Assembly: GCA_947474395.1 (NCBI GenBank)
Contig: CANJID010000028.1
Span: 1-49,464, forward strand
Direction: 5' to 3'
Source: Caulobacterales bacterium
GTDB lineage: Bacteria > Pseudomonadota > Alphaproteobacteria > Caulobacterales > Caulobacteraceae
Length of the DNA: 49,464 bases
The notes beneath the pieces are model-generated. The model had not been told where the DNA came from and made no database searches. It worked only from the letters and a program-made list of their open reading frames with translations. Positions 7,891-15,720 of this stretch are shown here, in pieces. Made by a program: the position numbers and the translations under genes. Numbering within the stretch: the first letter of the stretch is position 1; every line of letters starts with the position of its first letter.

Positions 7891-7927
7891 AAAGAAAAAG
7901 GGCGGACCGGGTTTCCCCGATCCGCCC
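7888..7927 (-). terminator. Rho-independent terminator of the UrcA-family gene
   Basis: On the minus strand, GGGCGGATCGGG pairs with CCCGGTCCGCCC (one mismatch) and is followed by TTTTTCTTTTT. It lies about 25 bases past the UrcA-family stop codon and overlaps the last bases of the convergent DUF429-like gene. Confidence 0.88.
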
Positions 7928-7951
7928 CGCATCCCGGATCTTTGCGATCTT

Positions 7952-8293
7952 CTAGTTGCGGTTGGCGTAGGCCTGACCGTTCCCGCCCGTCGCGCTCTCG
8001 TGCATAGCGGTCAGGATGGGACGGTTCACTTGGGCCACCGCCATCGTCAGCGCCTTCTGGGCGCAGGCGCGGTCGGCTTGCTGGATGCGCGAGTTCGCGG
8101 AGTTGCTGTCGCAAGCCTGCGCGGCGGCGCGGGCGAGGCGGTTGTAGTAGCCCTGCACCGCGCCTTGGTCGCGGAAGTTGACGGAGCCGGAGACGACGAC
8201 CTTGTTGGCCTCGGCGCGGGGTTGGTCGGCGGCGACGGCCTGACCGGCGAAGCCGAAGGCGACGATGGCGGCGGCGGCGAAGAACTTGGTCAT
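7952..8293 (-). CDS. UrcA family secreted protein
   Basis: 113 residues. The signal peptide is MTKFFAAAAIVAFGFAGQAVAAD, with cleavage after about residue 22. The mature part fits the UrcA pattern, a small periplasmic family common in Caulobacterales and Sphingomonadales: a beta-strand (KVVVSGSVNF), then YYNRLARAAAQACDSN with a conserved Cys, a second Cys (RACAQKAL), and a C-terminal AVAQVNRPILTAM helix. The two cysteines probably form a disulphide. The ATG at 8291-8293 has AGAGGGAA upstream. A fair sigma-70-type promoter lies about 60 bases upstream and a strong terminator follows, so it is monocistronic. The function of the family is unknown. Confidence 0.8.
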   Translation of the reverse strand: MTKFFAAAAIVAFGFAGQAVAADQPRAEANKVVVSGSVNFRDQGAVQGYYNRLARAAAQACDSNSANSRIQQADRACAQKALTMAVAQVNRPILTAMHESATGGNGQAYANRN

Positions 8294-8669
8294 GTCTATG
8301 TTCCCTCTGGGTGGGCAGGTCTGTTCGGCGACCCGCTGTGATCTGCGTTGAAGCCAATATCTATTTCGCCCGGCGCGTTGGCAACCCAAGTCACAGTAAA
8401 CGCTTGAGTATTCACCGTTCAGCAATTTTGCTGCACCTGCGAAAACCTGCGCGGAAGAAGTCGTTGTGCCGCCGGCTTGGGCGCGACTGCTGTGCGCCTT
8501 TTGGGCAGGCGGGGTGGAACGTCGCGGATCACGCGGAAAATTCTTTTTCAGATCAATAACTTCTCTCGCTTCGCCGCAAAGGTGAAGGGGTCCGCGGGGC
8601 GGGGGCGGCAAAAGCGGGGTTCTGCGGAAAAAACCCGGCGGCTATCGACCTGGAATTCGCCCTGACGGC
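8294..8669. other. Gene-free stretch upstream of the UrcA gene
   Basis: No gene is supported in these 376 bases. It is less GC-rich than its surroundings. It holds the candidate UrcA promoter (8356-8384) and a perfect inverted repeat CAGCAA-TT-TTGCTG at 8420-8433 that could be an operator. Nothing else could be identified. Confidence 0.6.
8356..8384 (-). promoter_or_regulatory. Candidate promoter of the UrcA-family gene
   Basis: On the minus strand TTGCCA (8379-8384) is followed by 17 bases and GATATT (8356-8361), close to the -35/-10 consensus. It lies 63 bases before the ATG at 8293. The prediction rests on pattern only. Confidence 0.4.
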
Positions 8670-9982
8670 CTAGCTTTCCCGCCGAACGAGCCAGAATCGC
8701 CCCAGCAGCAGGCTCGCCGAGGCCAGGCTGGAGACGATGATCGCCCAGACGATGCCGGAGACGCCCAGGCCCGCCGGATGCGCCAGGGCCCATCCGAGGG
8801 GCAGCATCACCCCATAGCTCGCCATGTGGATGGCGGTGGGCGCCCAGACGTCGCCCCGCGCCCTCAAGGACTGGGCCGCCACCACCTGCAGCCCGTCCGC
8901 GACCAGGAACAGGCAGGCGAGACGCAGGGCCGCCGTCGCCCGCTCCAGCACCTCCGGCTCGGCGACATAGGCGCTGGCGATGGGCCGGGCGGCGACGAAC
9001 ACCACCGCGGTGATGACGCCGGTCACCACCCCGCAGGCCGCGAACCCCAGCCCCGCCGCCCGGCGCACGCCCCGGGCGTCGTCGGCGCCGTGGCGAGGCC
9101 GAGGGGGATCATGAAGACGAAGGCCGCCACGTTGAGCACCACCGCATAGGTCGCCACCGCCAGGGCGCCCAGCCAGCCGGCGATGATGTTCATCCCCCCG
9201 AAGGCCGCCGTCTCGAAGAAGTAGGAGACCCCCGCCCCGTAGCCGATGCGGCGCTGCTCGGCCGCCGCGGCGCGCCCGTCGGCGGGCCTGGCGAAGACGC
9301 CCAGCGCCCGGGCGTCCTTCATGGTCGCGATATAGGCCAGGAGCATGATCGCCAGCACCACGCGGGCGCCGCAGGTCGACCAGGCCGCGCCCACCGCCCC
9401 CAACGGCGCCAGGCCGAAGGCGCCCGGAACCAGCAAGAGGTCGAGGCCAAGGTTCACCGCATTGGCGATCCACATGGCCACCATGCCTGGGGTCGGCCGG
9501 GCCAGGGCCTCCAGGAACTGGCTGGCGGCGACCGCCGCGAGATAGGGCGGCAGCGAGAGCGCGAAGACGACCAGGGCCCTGCCCGCCCCCGCCGCCAGGT
9601 CCGGCGACAGGCCCATGGCCCGCAGGAACGGCGGCCCGGCGAGGATCAGGGCGGCGGTCGAGGCGATCCCGATCCACAGGGAATAGACCAGCCCCCGCCG
9701 CAGCACGCCGCCGGCGGCCTCGGGCCGGCCCTGGCCGATGTAGCGGGCCGTCATCACCTGCACGCCCGAGGTGAGGCCAACCGACATGGTCAGGATGATC
9801 GCGGTCGGCGCCCAGCCCAGGGCCTGGTAGCCGAGCTCCCGCGCCGAATAGCGGCCGACCACGATGGCGTCGGTCAGCCCCATGGCCATGATCCCCAGCC
9901 GCGCCAGGATCACCGGCCCCGCCAGCCGTAGCAGCACCGATAGTCCGATGGGTGCGGGCGCTCCGCCCGCCTCGCGCGCCAT
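8670..9982 (-). pseudogene. MATE-family multidrug exporter broken by an internal deletion/frameshift
   Basis: The first part runs in frame from the ATG at 9980-9982 (GGGGAAAG upstream) through about 300 residues with MATE features (GLTDAIVVGRYS, GLTSGVQVMTARYIGQGRPE, FMIPLGLAT). Then the frame changes near 9085-9097. The second part resumes in another frame as GADDARGVRRAAGLGF and continues to the normal C-terminus. In intact relatives the segment after PLxLAxA is about nine residues of the type TTIRVGQAL before GAxD. That segment is missing here, so the lesion is a deletion of roughly 25-30 bases, not a single-base error. The remaining codons look undamaged, suggesting a recent event. Confidence 0.8.
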
Positions 9983-10154
9983 GACTTTCCCCGGTCTCGA
10001 AAGGGCGCGGAAGGTGGCTCATGGCCCCGCGTAGGGCAAGCCGGGCCGTTTCCGGCGCGCCGCCGACTTGCCGTGACCGGACAGCGGCCTAAGGTTAGGC
10101 CGCCGTGGCGACGCCACGAACAGGACCGGGAAAACCGGCCCCAGGGGGAGAGCC

Positions 10155-11243
10155 ATGTCGCCTATCGTCAGAACCGCCGGCGCCGCAGCGCTGATCGCCG
10201 CTGTGGGCCTCGCCGCCGTCCCGGCGTCCGCTCAGCAGCCGGCGTCCGCCTTCGACCGGGGCAAGGGGATGCAGACCTGGCAGAACCCCGCCTACGCCCA
10301 GCGCATCGCCCAGTGCAAGACGCCGCCCAAGCCGACCGCCATCCGGATTTCTGACAGGACCGAGCCGCCGCAGCTGGTCATGCCGGCGCCGACCGCGGGC
10401 ATCGCGGGCGTGGTCGCCCCTGGCCAGACCTGGAAGACGGTGTGGACATGGCAGGGCAACAACACCGACGGCCCCCTTGCCGGCGCGAACGGCAGGATGC
10501 TGTTCGCCAATAACGACGCCGGCAGCGTCATGGAGCTGGACCCGGCGACCGGGCTGGCGCGCATCCTCTACGACAAGGTCAACACCGGCGGCGCGGTCTC
10601 GCGCAGCAAGAACGGAGCCCTGTTCGTGGCCGAGCGAGGCCTGCCGGAACGAATCTCGCAGCTCGAGCCGACCCGCAAGGTGATCGCGGACAGCTTCAAC
10701 GGCGAGCCGATCGAGTGCATCGGCGGGACGATCAACGACCTGATGGCCGACGCCAAGGGCGGGGTCTATGTGGCCGTCTCGGGCGGGGGCCTGCTCTACG
10801 TCGACCGGGCCGGCAAGGTCGCCAAGTACGGCCAGGACGTGAACGGCGCCAACGGCATCATCCTGAGCGCGGACGAGAAGGTCCTGTACCTCGGCAACGG
10901 CCCGGTGGTGACCGCCTTCGACGTCCAGGCGGACGGGTCCCTCACCAACCAGCGCGAGTTCGCCAAGCTGCGCGGAGGGCGCGGGGGGGACGGCTCGACC
11001 ATCGATTCCGAGGGGCGGCTCTATGTGGCGGTCGGCGGGGCGGTCGACGTCTTTGCCAAGACCGGCGACTTCCTCGGCACCATCGCCGGCCCCCCCGGCC
11101 TGCACGGGGTGGCGTTCGGGGGCAAGGACAAGAAGACGCTCTACGCCATCATCTTCTACGGCGACTGGGGCTCCCCTTCGGCCCGCAACCAGCTCGTCGC
11201 CATGCCGATGCTGGCGAAGGGTTACACAGGCCGGGCGAAGTAG
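10155..11243 (+). CDS. Secreted SMP-30/gluconolactonase-like beta-propeller protein
   Basis: 362 residues with a signal peptide (residues 1-26, ending PASAQQ). The mature part shows the repeated strand pattern of a six-bladed propeller and the SMP-30 landmarks GGTINDLMADAKGGVYVA, NGANGIILSADEKVLYL, GSTIDSEGRLYVA and HGVAFGGKDKKTLYA. The acidic and Asn residues of these loops are the usual divalent-metal ligands. Family enzymes hydrolyse lactones or related esters in the periplasm; the substrate is not known. The ATG at 10155 has GGGGGAGAG upstream. It is convergent with the next hydrolase gene with 21 bp between stops. Confidence 0.8.
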   Translation: MSPIVRTAGAAALIAAVGLAAVPASAQQPASAFDRGKGMQTWQNPAYAQRIAQCKTPPKPTAIRISDRTEPPQLVMPAPTAGIAGVVAPGQTWKTVWTWQGNNTDGPLAGANGRMLFANNDAGSVMELDPATGLARILYDKVNTGGAVSRSKNGALFVAERGLPERISQLEPTRKVIADSFNGEPIECIGGTINDLMADAKGGVYVAVSGGGLLYVDRAGKVAKYGQDVNGANGIILSADEKVLYLGNGPVVTAFDVQADGSLTNQREFAKLRGGRGGDGSTIDSEGRLYVAVGGAVDVFAKTGDFLGTIAGPPGLHGVAFGGKDKKTLYAIIFYGDWGSPSARNQLVAMPMLAKGYTGRAK

Positions 11244-11264
11244 CGGTCAGCTGCGCAGTCGGCC

Positions 11265-12302
11265 TCACCCCGGCCTGTTGGCCAGTTCCAGGACCGCTTC
11301 GGCGAAGGCCTGAGGCGCTTCCTGCGGCAGGTTGTGGCCCGCCGTAGGCACGAGGCGGTGGATGCGGGGGCCGGTGAACTTGGTCGGCGAGGGAACCGCG
11401 TTGCCCGCGGGCGCCACCCCGTCTCCCCCGGCGCCGAGGGTGATGGCGGGAACGGTCACCGGCGGCAGGGCGTCCAGCCGCCGCTGCAGCTCGGCGTAGC
11501 GGGGATCGCCGGGGACGAGGCCGAAGCGGTGGCGGTAGGAGTGGATGACCACGGCCACGAAGTCCGGGTTGTCGAACGCCGCCGCCGTCCGCTCGAAGGT
11601 CGCGTCGTCGAAGCGCCAGTTGGGCGACCATTGCGTCCATAGCAGCCGCGTCAATTCCCGGCGGTTGGCGGCGAGGCCGCGCTCTCCCCGCTCGCTATGG
11701 AAATAGAACTGATACCAGCCCGCCGCTTCCTGCCGCGGCGCGCCGGGGATCATGGCCCGCGAGGCGTCGATGATCGGATAGCCGCCGATGCAGACCAGGC
11801 CCTTGACCCGCTCGGGCCAGAGCACCGCGGCGATCGCGGCCCCGCGCCCGCCCCAGTCGAAGCCGGCCACCACCGCCTTCTTGATACCCAGCGCATCCAT
11901 CAGGGCGATGGCGTCCGCGCCCATGGCCGCCTGCTCGCCGGAGCGGGGCGTCGCCGCGTCGAGAAACCGGGTGGCGCCGTAGCCCCGCAGGTAGGGCACG
12001 ATCACCCGGCACCCCTGAGCCGCCAGCATGGGCGCCACATCGACATAGCTGTGGATGTCGTAGGGGAAGCCATGCAGCAGCAGGACGGGCTTTCCGTCCC
12101 TCGGGCCCGCCTCGTAGTAGGCCACGTCCAGCACCCCCGCCCGGACCTGGCGGATGGGGCCCATGACGGGCAGAGGGCCGGGCGGCGCGGGCGCGGTGGC
12201 TGTCGTCGGCGTCCCGGCCAACGCGGGTTCGGCCGCGAGCATTCCGGCCGCAGCGCCGAGGGCGGCGGCGCCCAGGAACTGGCGGCGATCATTGTCGGCC
12301 AT
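11265..12302 (-). CDS. Exported alpha/beta hydrolase with Asp nucleophile (epoxide-hydrolase-like)
   Basis: 345 residues. A Tat-like signal (MADNDRRQFLG followed by an Ala-rich core) comes first. The oxyanion motif HGFP is at 77-80 and the nucleophile elbow GFDWGG at 147-152. Asp149 takes the place of Ser, as in epoxide hydrolases and haloalkane dehalogenases. The catalytic His is in TAGHNLPQEAP near residue 325. The ATG at 12300-12302 has GGGAGAG upstream. It follows the DUF1330 gene by 26 bp, likely one transcript. Epoxide or organohalide hydrolysis in the periplasm is the natural guess; the substrate is unknown. Confidence 0.85.
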   Translation of the reverse strand: MADNDRRQFLGAAALGAAAGMLAAEPALAGTPTTATAPAPPGPLPVMGPIRQVRAGVLDVAYYEAGPRDGKPVLLLHGFPYDIHSYVDVAPMLAAQGCRVIVPYLRGYGATRFLDAATPRSGEQAAMGADAIALMDALGIKKAVVAGFDWGGRGAAIAAVLWPERVKGLVCIGGYPIIDASRAMIPGAPRQEAAGWYQFYFHSERGERGLAANRRELTRLLWTQWSPNWRFDDATFERTAAAFDNPDFVAVVIHSYRHRFGLVPGDPRYAELQRRLDALPPVTVPAITLGAGGDGVAPAGNAVPSPTKFTGPRIHRLVPTAGHNLPQEAPQAFAEAVLELANRPG

Positions 12303-12328
12303 GCTGCACTCTCCCGGACGCCCCCTCT

Positions 12329-12628
12329 TCAGGCGGGGAGCACGAATTCCTTCGCGACCAAGCACGTGCTGTTGGCCGTGGTGCGCAGCCGCAGCTCCTT
12401 GAGCGGCTGGTACTCAGGGTCGTCGTAGAACCCGTTCAGCGCCTCCTCGCTCTTGAACCTGATCACGACATTGACCCGGCGGCACTCGCCCTCGAGCGCC
12501 GTCGCGCCATAGTCGGCGACCAGGATGTCGGGGTCGTACTTAAGCAGAATGGGCATCATGCCGGGGACGTAGGCCTCGAAGGCCTGCGGGTCTGCGATAT
12601 CGAAACTGGCGATCATGTAGGCGGCCAT
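12329..12628 (-). CDS. DUF1330-type dimeric alpha/beta-barrel protein
   Basis: 99 residues. The pattern MAAYMIASFDIADPQAFEAY, then GECRRVNVVIRFKSEEAL and FYDDPEYQPLKELRLRTT, is that of the DUF1330 family, small ferredoxin-like proteins that dimerise. Catalytic function is unproven in general. It is the first gene of a pair with the exported hydrolase, 26 bp apart. It has no signal peptide, so it is cytoplasmic. Confidence 0.85.
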   Translation of the reverse strand: MAAYMIASFDIADPQAFEAYVPGMMPILLKYDPDILVADYGATALEGECRRVNVVIRFKSEEALNGFYDDPEYQPLKELRLRTTANSTCLVAKEFVLPA

Positions 12629-12704
12629 AAGCCCCTCCCCTTCGCGCTGCCTCCGATCAGCCTGTCACGGTTGCGGCTCGACGGCGAGAAGCGGCTTTCG
12701 GCCG

Positions 12705-12773
12705 ACCGCCCCCCGAAGCGCTTGTTGGTCGGGAAGCCCTTGGGGCCATCTTACCGGCGCCGGCGCGGCGGCC
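12705..12773 (-). repeat. Displaced second copy of the parC 3' end (direct repeat, copy A)
   Basis: 69 bases nearly identical to the last 70 bases of parC (13363-13432): one missing G and two substitutions. It is in the same orientation as parC and abuts the stop codon of the acetyltransferase gene. The parC stop is not preserved. It looks like the old end of parC pushed aside by insertion of the acetyltransferase segment. Confidence 0.9.
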
Positions 12774-13285
12774 TAACTAAAGGCAGCTCGTTTCCGCAAT
12801 GACAGCTTGGTCACAGCAAAGCCAAGTCGGGCAAAGAAGGCTTGGGCGTCCACGTTCAGTTCCATTGTCTCAAGAGCGATGTCTCCTCCGGGGTCGGCCT
12901 GTGCTTCGACATAATGGAGCATTGCAGCTCCGATCCCTCGCCGGCGATGCTCGGGAAGAACCGCGACGTGCTCGATGAACAACGTGTCAGGGCCTGGCAA
13001 CGTGAACGCGCTGCCCAAACGCGGTTTGCGACGAAAAAAGATGTAGCCGACCGGGAATCCGCCGATTTCCGCGAGAGCTACCTCTGAACCCTCAGCGATA
13101 ATTTGTCCGCAGAAGAAGGCTGCGAGTTCTGATGGTGGCGTGTCGGCCCGGAACACGTCCGGATATCGGTCGGCGTGCCACTTCAGCAATATCCCGTTCA
13201 ACGTCGCCAGCGCTGCTGCATCCCCGGTGGACGCTGGGCGGATACGCAGGTCTCGCTGATCGGTCGGGGGCTCTGTTCGGCTCAC
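12773..13285 (-). CDS. GNAT-family N-acetyltransferase, probably acquired
   Basis: 170 residues from a GTG at 13283-13285. The GNAT core is clear: an N-terminal LRIRPASTGDAAALATLN strand-helix, FIEHVAVLPEHRRRGIGAAM as the acetyl-CoA pyrophosphate loop (RRRGIG near residues 124-129), then LNVDAQAFFARLGF near the C-terminus. The acceptor substrate is unknown. The segment is visibly less GC-rich than its neighbours and is bracketed by direct copies of the parC 3' end, so it was probably inserted there by recombination. The ribosome site is weak. Confidence 0.85.
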   Translation of the reverse strand: MSRTEPPTDQRDLRIRPASTGDAAALATLNGILLKWHADRYPDVFRADTPPSELAAFFCGQIIAEGSEVALAEIGGFPVGYIFFRRKPRLGSAFTLPGPDTLFIEHVAVLPEHRRRGIGAAMLHYVEAQADPGGDIALETMELNVDAQAFFARLGFAVTKLSLRKRAAFS

Positions 13286-13360
13286 TCGGTGAACGTCGCA
13301 GAACCGATAGGATGATCAAGTCGGCTCCTCATCCTGCGCCGACGCGAAGGCCCTGCCGAC

Positions 13361-15616
13361 CTACCGCCCCCCGAAGCGCTTGTTGGTCGGGAAGCCCTTG
13401 GGGGCCAGCTTGCCGGCGCCGGCGCGGCGGCCCTTCCACTCGGCCCATTCCTTCCACTCGCGTTTCCGCCCGGCGCTGTCGATCCAGCCGGCCCCGTCCG
13501 CCTCGGAGAACACCATCAGATCGCGGAGGCCGCCTTCCTTGTAGGCCTGCAGCTTGACGCCCTTGCCCTTGCCCATCTCGGGCAGCTCGGAGAGCGGGAA
13601 GATCAGGATCTTGCCGTTGTCGCCGATGGTCGCCAGCTGGTCGCCGTCGGCCACGAGGCAGGACCGCGCCTCCCCGTCGTCGACGTTCAGCACCTGCTTG
13701 CCGGCCTTGCGGTTGGCGATCAGCTCCTCCTCGGGCGCCAGGAAGCCATACCCCCCTGAAGAGGCGATGACCCGCTTGCGCCCCGGCTTGTGCGGGAACA
13801 CGGCCAGCAGCTTCACCCGGTCGTCCAGGTCCAGCATCAGGCGGAGCGGCTCGCCCTGCCCCCGCGCGGACGGGAGCTTGTCGCAGCCGAGCGTGAAGGC
13901 GCGCCCGTCCGAGGCGAAGATGACCAGCTTGTCGGTGGTCTCGGCCGGGACCAGGAAAGCCAGGCTGTCGCCTTCCTTGAACTTCAGCTCCGAGGGGTCC
14001 TCGACCTTGCCCTTGGCCGCCCGGATCCAGCCGCGGTCGGACAGGATCACGGTGATCGGCTCGCGGGTGATGAAGGCGTCCAGTGGCGGGGCGGAATCCA
14101 GCGCCGGCGCGTCGGCGAAGGTGGAGCGGCGCTTGGCCAGCTTCGGGTCCTTGACGAAGATGTCCCGCACCTCGCGCAGGCCCACCCCGACCAGCTTCCA
14201 CTGCGCCTTGTCGGACTCGAGCAGGGCTTTGAGCCCATCGCGTTCTTCGGCGAGGTCGGCGTGCTCGCGCCGGATCTCCATCTCCTCCAGCTTGGCGAGC
14301 TGGCGCAGGCGCGTGTTGAGGATGGCCTCGGCCTGGAGGTCGGAAAGCTCGAAGGCCTCGATCAGCCGGGCCTTGGGCTCTTCCTCGTAGCGGACGATGC
14401 GGATCACCTCATCGAGGTTGAGGTAGGCGACCAGCATGCCTTCGAGGATGTGCAGCCGCTGCTCGATCTTGGAGAGGCGGAAGCTGGCGCGGCGGATCAC
14501 CACCTCGCGCCGGTGGTCGAGGAAGGCCTTCAGCATGGCCTTCAAGCCCATCACCCGGGGCGTGCTGGTGCGGTCCAGCACGTTCATATTGACCGGGAAT
14601 CGGGTCTCCAGATCGCAGAGCCGGTAGAGGCTCTCCATCATCACCTCGGGCTCGACCCCGCGGGAGCGGGGCTCCAGCACCAGGCGGATTTCCTCGGCGG
14701 ACTCGTCGCGCACGTCGCCCAGCAGCGGCGCCTTCTTGGCCTCGATCAGGCCGGCGAGCTGTTCGACCAGCTGGGACTTCTTGACCTGATAGGGCACCTC
14801 GGTGACCACCACCCGCCACATCCCCCGTCCGAGGTCCTCGGTGAACCAGCGGGCGCGCACCCGCACCCCGCCGCGCCCCGTTTCGTAGATCTCCATCAGG
14901 GAATGGGCCGGCTCGACGATTACTCCGCCGGTGGGGAAATCCGGGCCCGGCAGCCGCTCCACCAAGTCGGCGGTGGAGGCGTCGGGACGCTGCAGCAAAA
15001 CCAGGCAGGCGTCGATCAGCTCGATCACATTGTGCGGGGCGATGGAGGTCGCCATCCCCACCGCGATCCCCGTCGAGCCGTTGGCCAGCAAATTCGGGAA
15101 GGCGGCGGGGAGCACCATGGGCTCCTCGTTCTCGTCGTCGTAGGTGAGGCGGAAATCGACCGCGTCCTCGTCGATGCCGTCGAGCAGGAGCTGGGCCGCG
15201 GGCGTCAGCTTGCACTCGGTGTAGCGCATGGCCGCGGCGTTATCGCCGTCGATGTTGCCGAAGTTCCCCTGCCCGTCGATCAGCGGGTAGCGCTGGGCGA
15301 ACTCCTGGGCGAGGCGCACCAGGGCCTCGTAGACCGACTGGTCCCCGTGGGGGTGGAAGCGGCCGATCACGTCGCCGACCACGCGGGCGCACTTCTTGGC
15401 CGAGTCCTGCGGAAAGAGCCGCATCATCCGCATCGAATAGAGCAGGCGCCGGTGCACGGGCTTCAGCCCGTCGCGCACGTCGGGCAGCGCCCGGTTCATG
15501 ATCGTCGACAGGGCGTAGGCCAGGTAGCGCTTGGACAGGGCTTCGCCGAGCGGTTCGTCGACGATGCGACCGCCGTCTTCCGGGCCGCCGGACCCAGGCA
15601 GGAGAGGCTTGTTCAT
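13361..15616 (-). CDS. parC: DNA topoisomerase IV subunit A
   Basis: 751 residues, usual for alphaproteobacterial ParC. The breakage-reunion domain has the catalytic tyrosine in GDNAAAMRYTECKLT (Tyr132) and the helix-turn-helix HPHGDQSVYEALV at 88-100. The C-terminal region carries beta-pinwheel blades (LAPEEELIANRKAGKQVLNV). With ParE it decatenates replicated chromosomes. At the position of E. coli ParC Ser80 (the quinolone-contact serine after HPHGD) there is Gln93, while the acidic residue is kept as Glu97. This may be lineage-normal. The 3' end is duplicated downstream. In related genomes parC is commonly next to recO; here about 11 kb separates them. Confidence 0.96.
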   Translation of the reverse strand: MNKPLLPGSGGPEDGGRIVDEPLGEALSKRYLAYALSTIMNRALPDVRDGLKPVHRRLLYSMRMMRLFPQDSAKKCARVVGDVIGRFHPHGDQSVYEALVRLAQEFAQRYPLIDGQGNFGNIDGDNAAAMRYTECKLTPAAQLLLDGIDEDAVDFRLTYDDENEEPMVLPAAFPNLLANGSTGIAVGMATSIAPHNVIELIDACLVLLQRPDASTADLVERLPGPDFPTGGVIVEPAHSLMEIYETGRGGVRVRARWFTEDLGRGMWRVVVTEVPYQVKKSQLVEQLAGLIEAKKAPLLGDVRDESAEEIRLVLEPRSRGVEPEVMMESLYRLCDLETRFPVNMNVLDRTSTPRVMGLKAMLKAFLDHRREVVIRRASFRLSKIEQRLHILEGMLVAYLNLDEVIRIVRYEEEPKARLIEAFELSDLQAEAILNTRLRQLAKLEEMEIRREHADLAEERDGLKALLESDKAQWKLVGVGLREVRDIFVKDPKLAKRRSTFADAPALDSAPPLDAFITREPITVILSDRGWIRAAKGKVEDPSELKFKEGDSLAFLVPAETTDKLVIFASDGRAFTLGCDKLPSARGQGEPLRLMLDLDDRVKLLAVFPHKPGRKRVIASSGGYGFLAPEEELIANRKAGKQVLNVDDGEARSCLVADGDQLATIGDNGKILIFPLSELPEMGKGKGVKLQAYKEGGLRDLMVFSEADGAGWIDSAGRKREWKEWAEWKGRRAGAGKLAPKGFPTNKRFGGR
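13363..13432 (-). repeat. Functional parC 3' end (direct repeat, copy B)
   Basis: These 70 bases encode the last 23 codons of parC. A near-identical copy lies at 12705-12773, 590 bases away, with the acetyltransferase gene between. Copy B keeps the open frame and stop. Confidence 0.9.
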
Positions 15617-15676
15617 AAGGGAGCCGATTCTATTACGGCCCCAGCATAGCGGGGATCACGGGGCGATGAAGCGCCT

Positions 15677-15707
15677 CTTCCCCTCTGCCCTCGCGGGAGA
15701 GGGGAAG
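15677..15707. repeat. Strong intergenic dyad between parC and the paralogue-1 gene
   Basis: CTTCCCCTCT (15677-15686) and AGAGGGGAAG (15698-15707) are perfect complements, and the stem continues as CCC/GGG around a TCGC loop after one unpaired base. There is no T-run on either side. It could be a repetitive-element remnant or a transcript 3' end of the minus-strand gene ending at 15721. Confidence 0.55.
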
Positions 15708-15720
15708 CCGCGAGCGGTTG

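Noticed and set aside
9023-9982. The first MATE part as a complete shorter gene
   Set aside because: It ends in out-of-frame residues after about seven helices, while the missing C-terminal half is present just downstream in another frame.
13790-15649. 619-codon plus-strand frame opposite parC
   Set aside because: Mirror frame of a conserved gene in GC-rich DNA; no recognisable motif.
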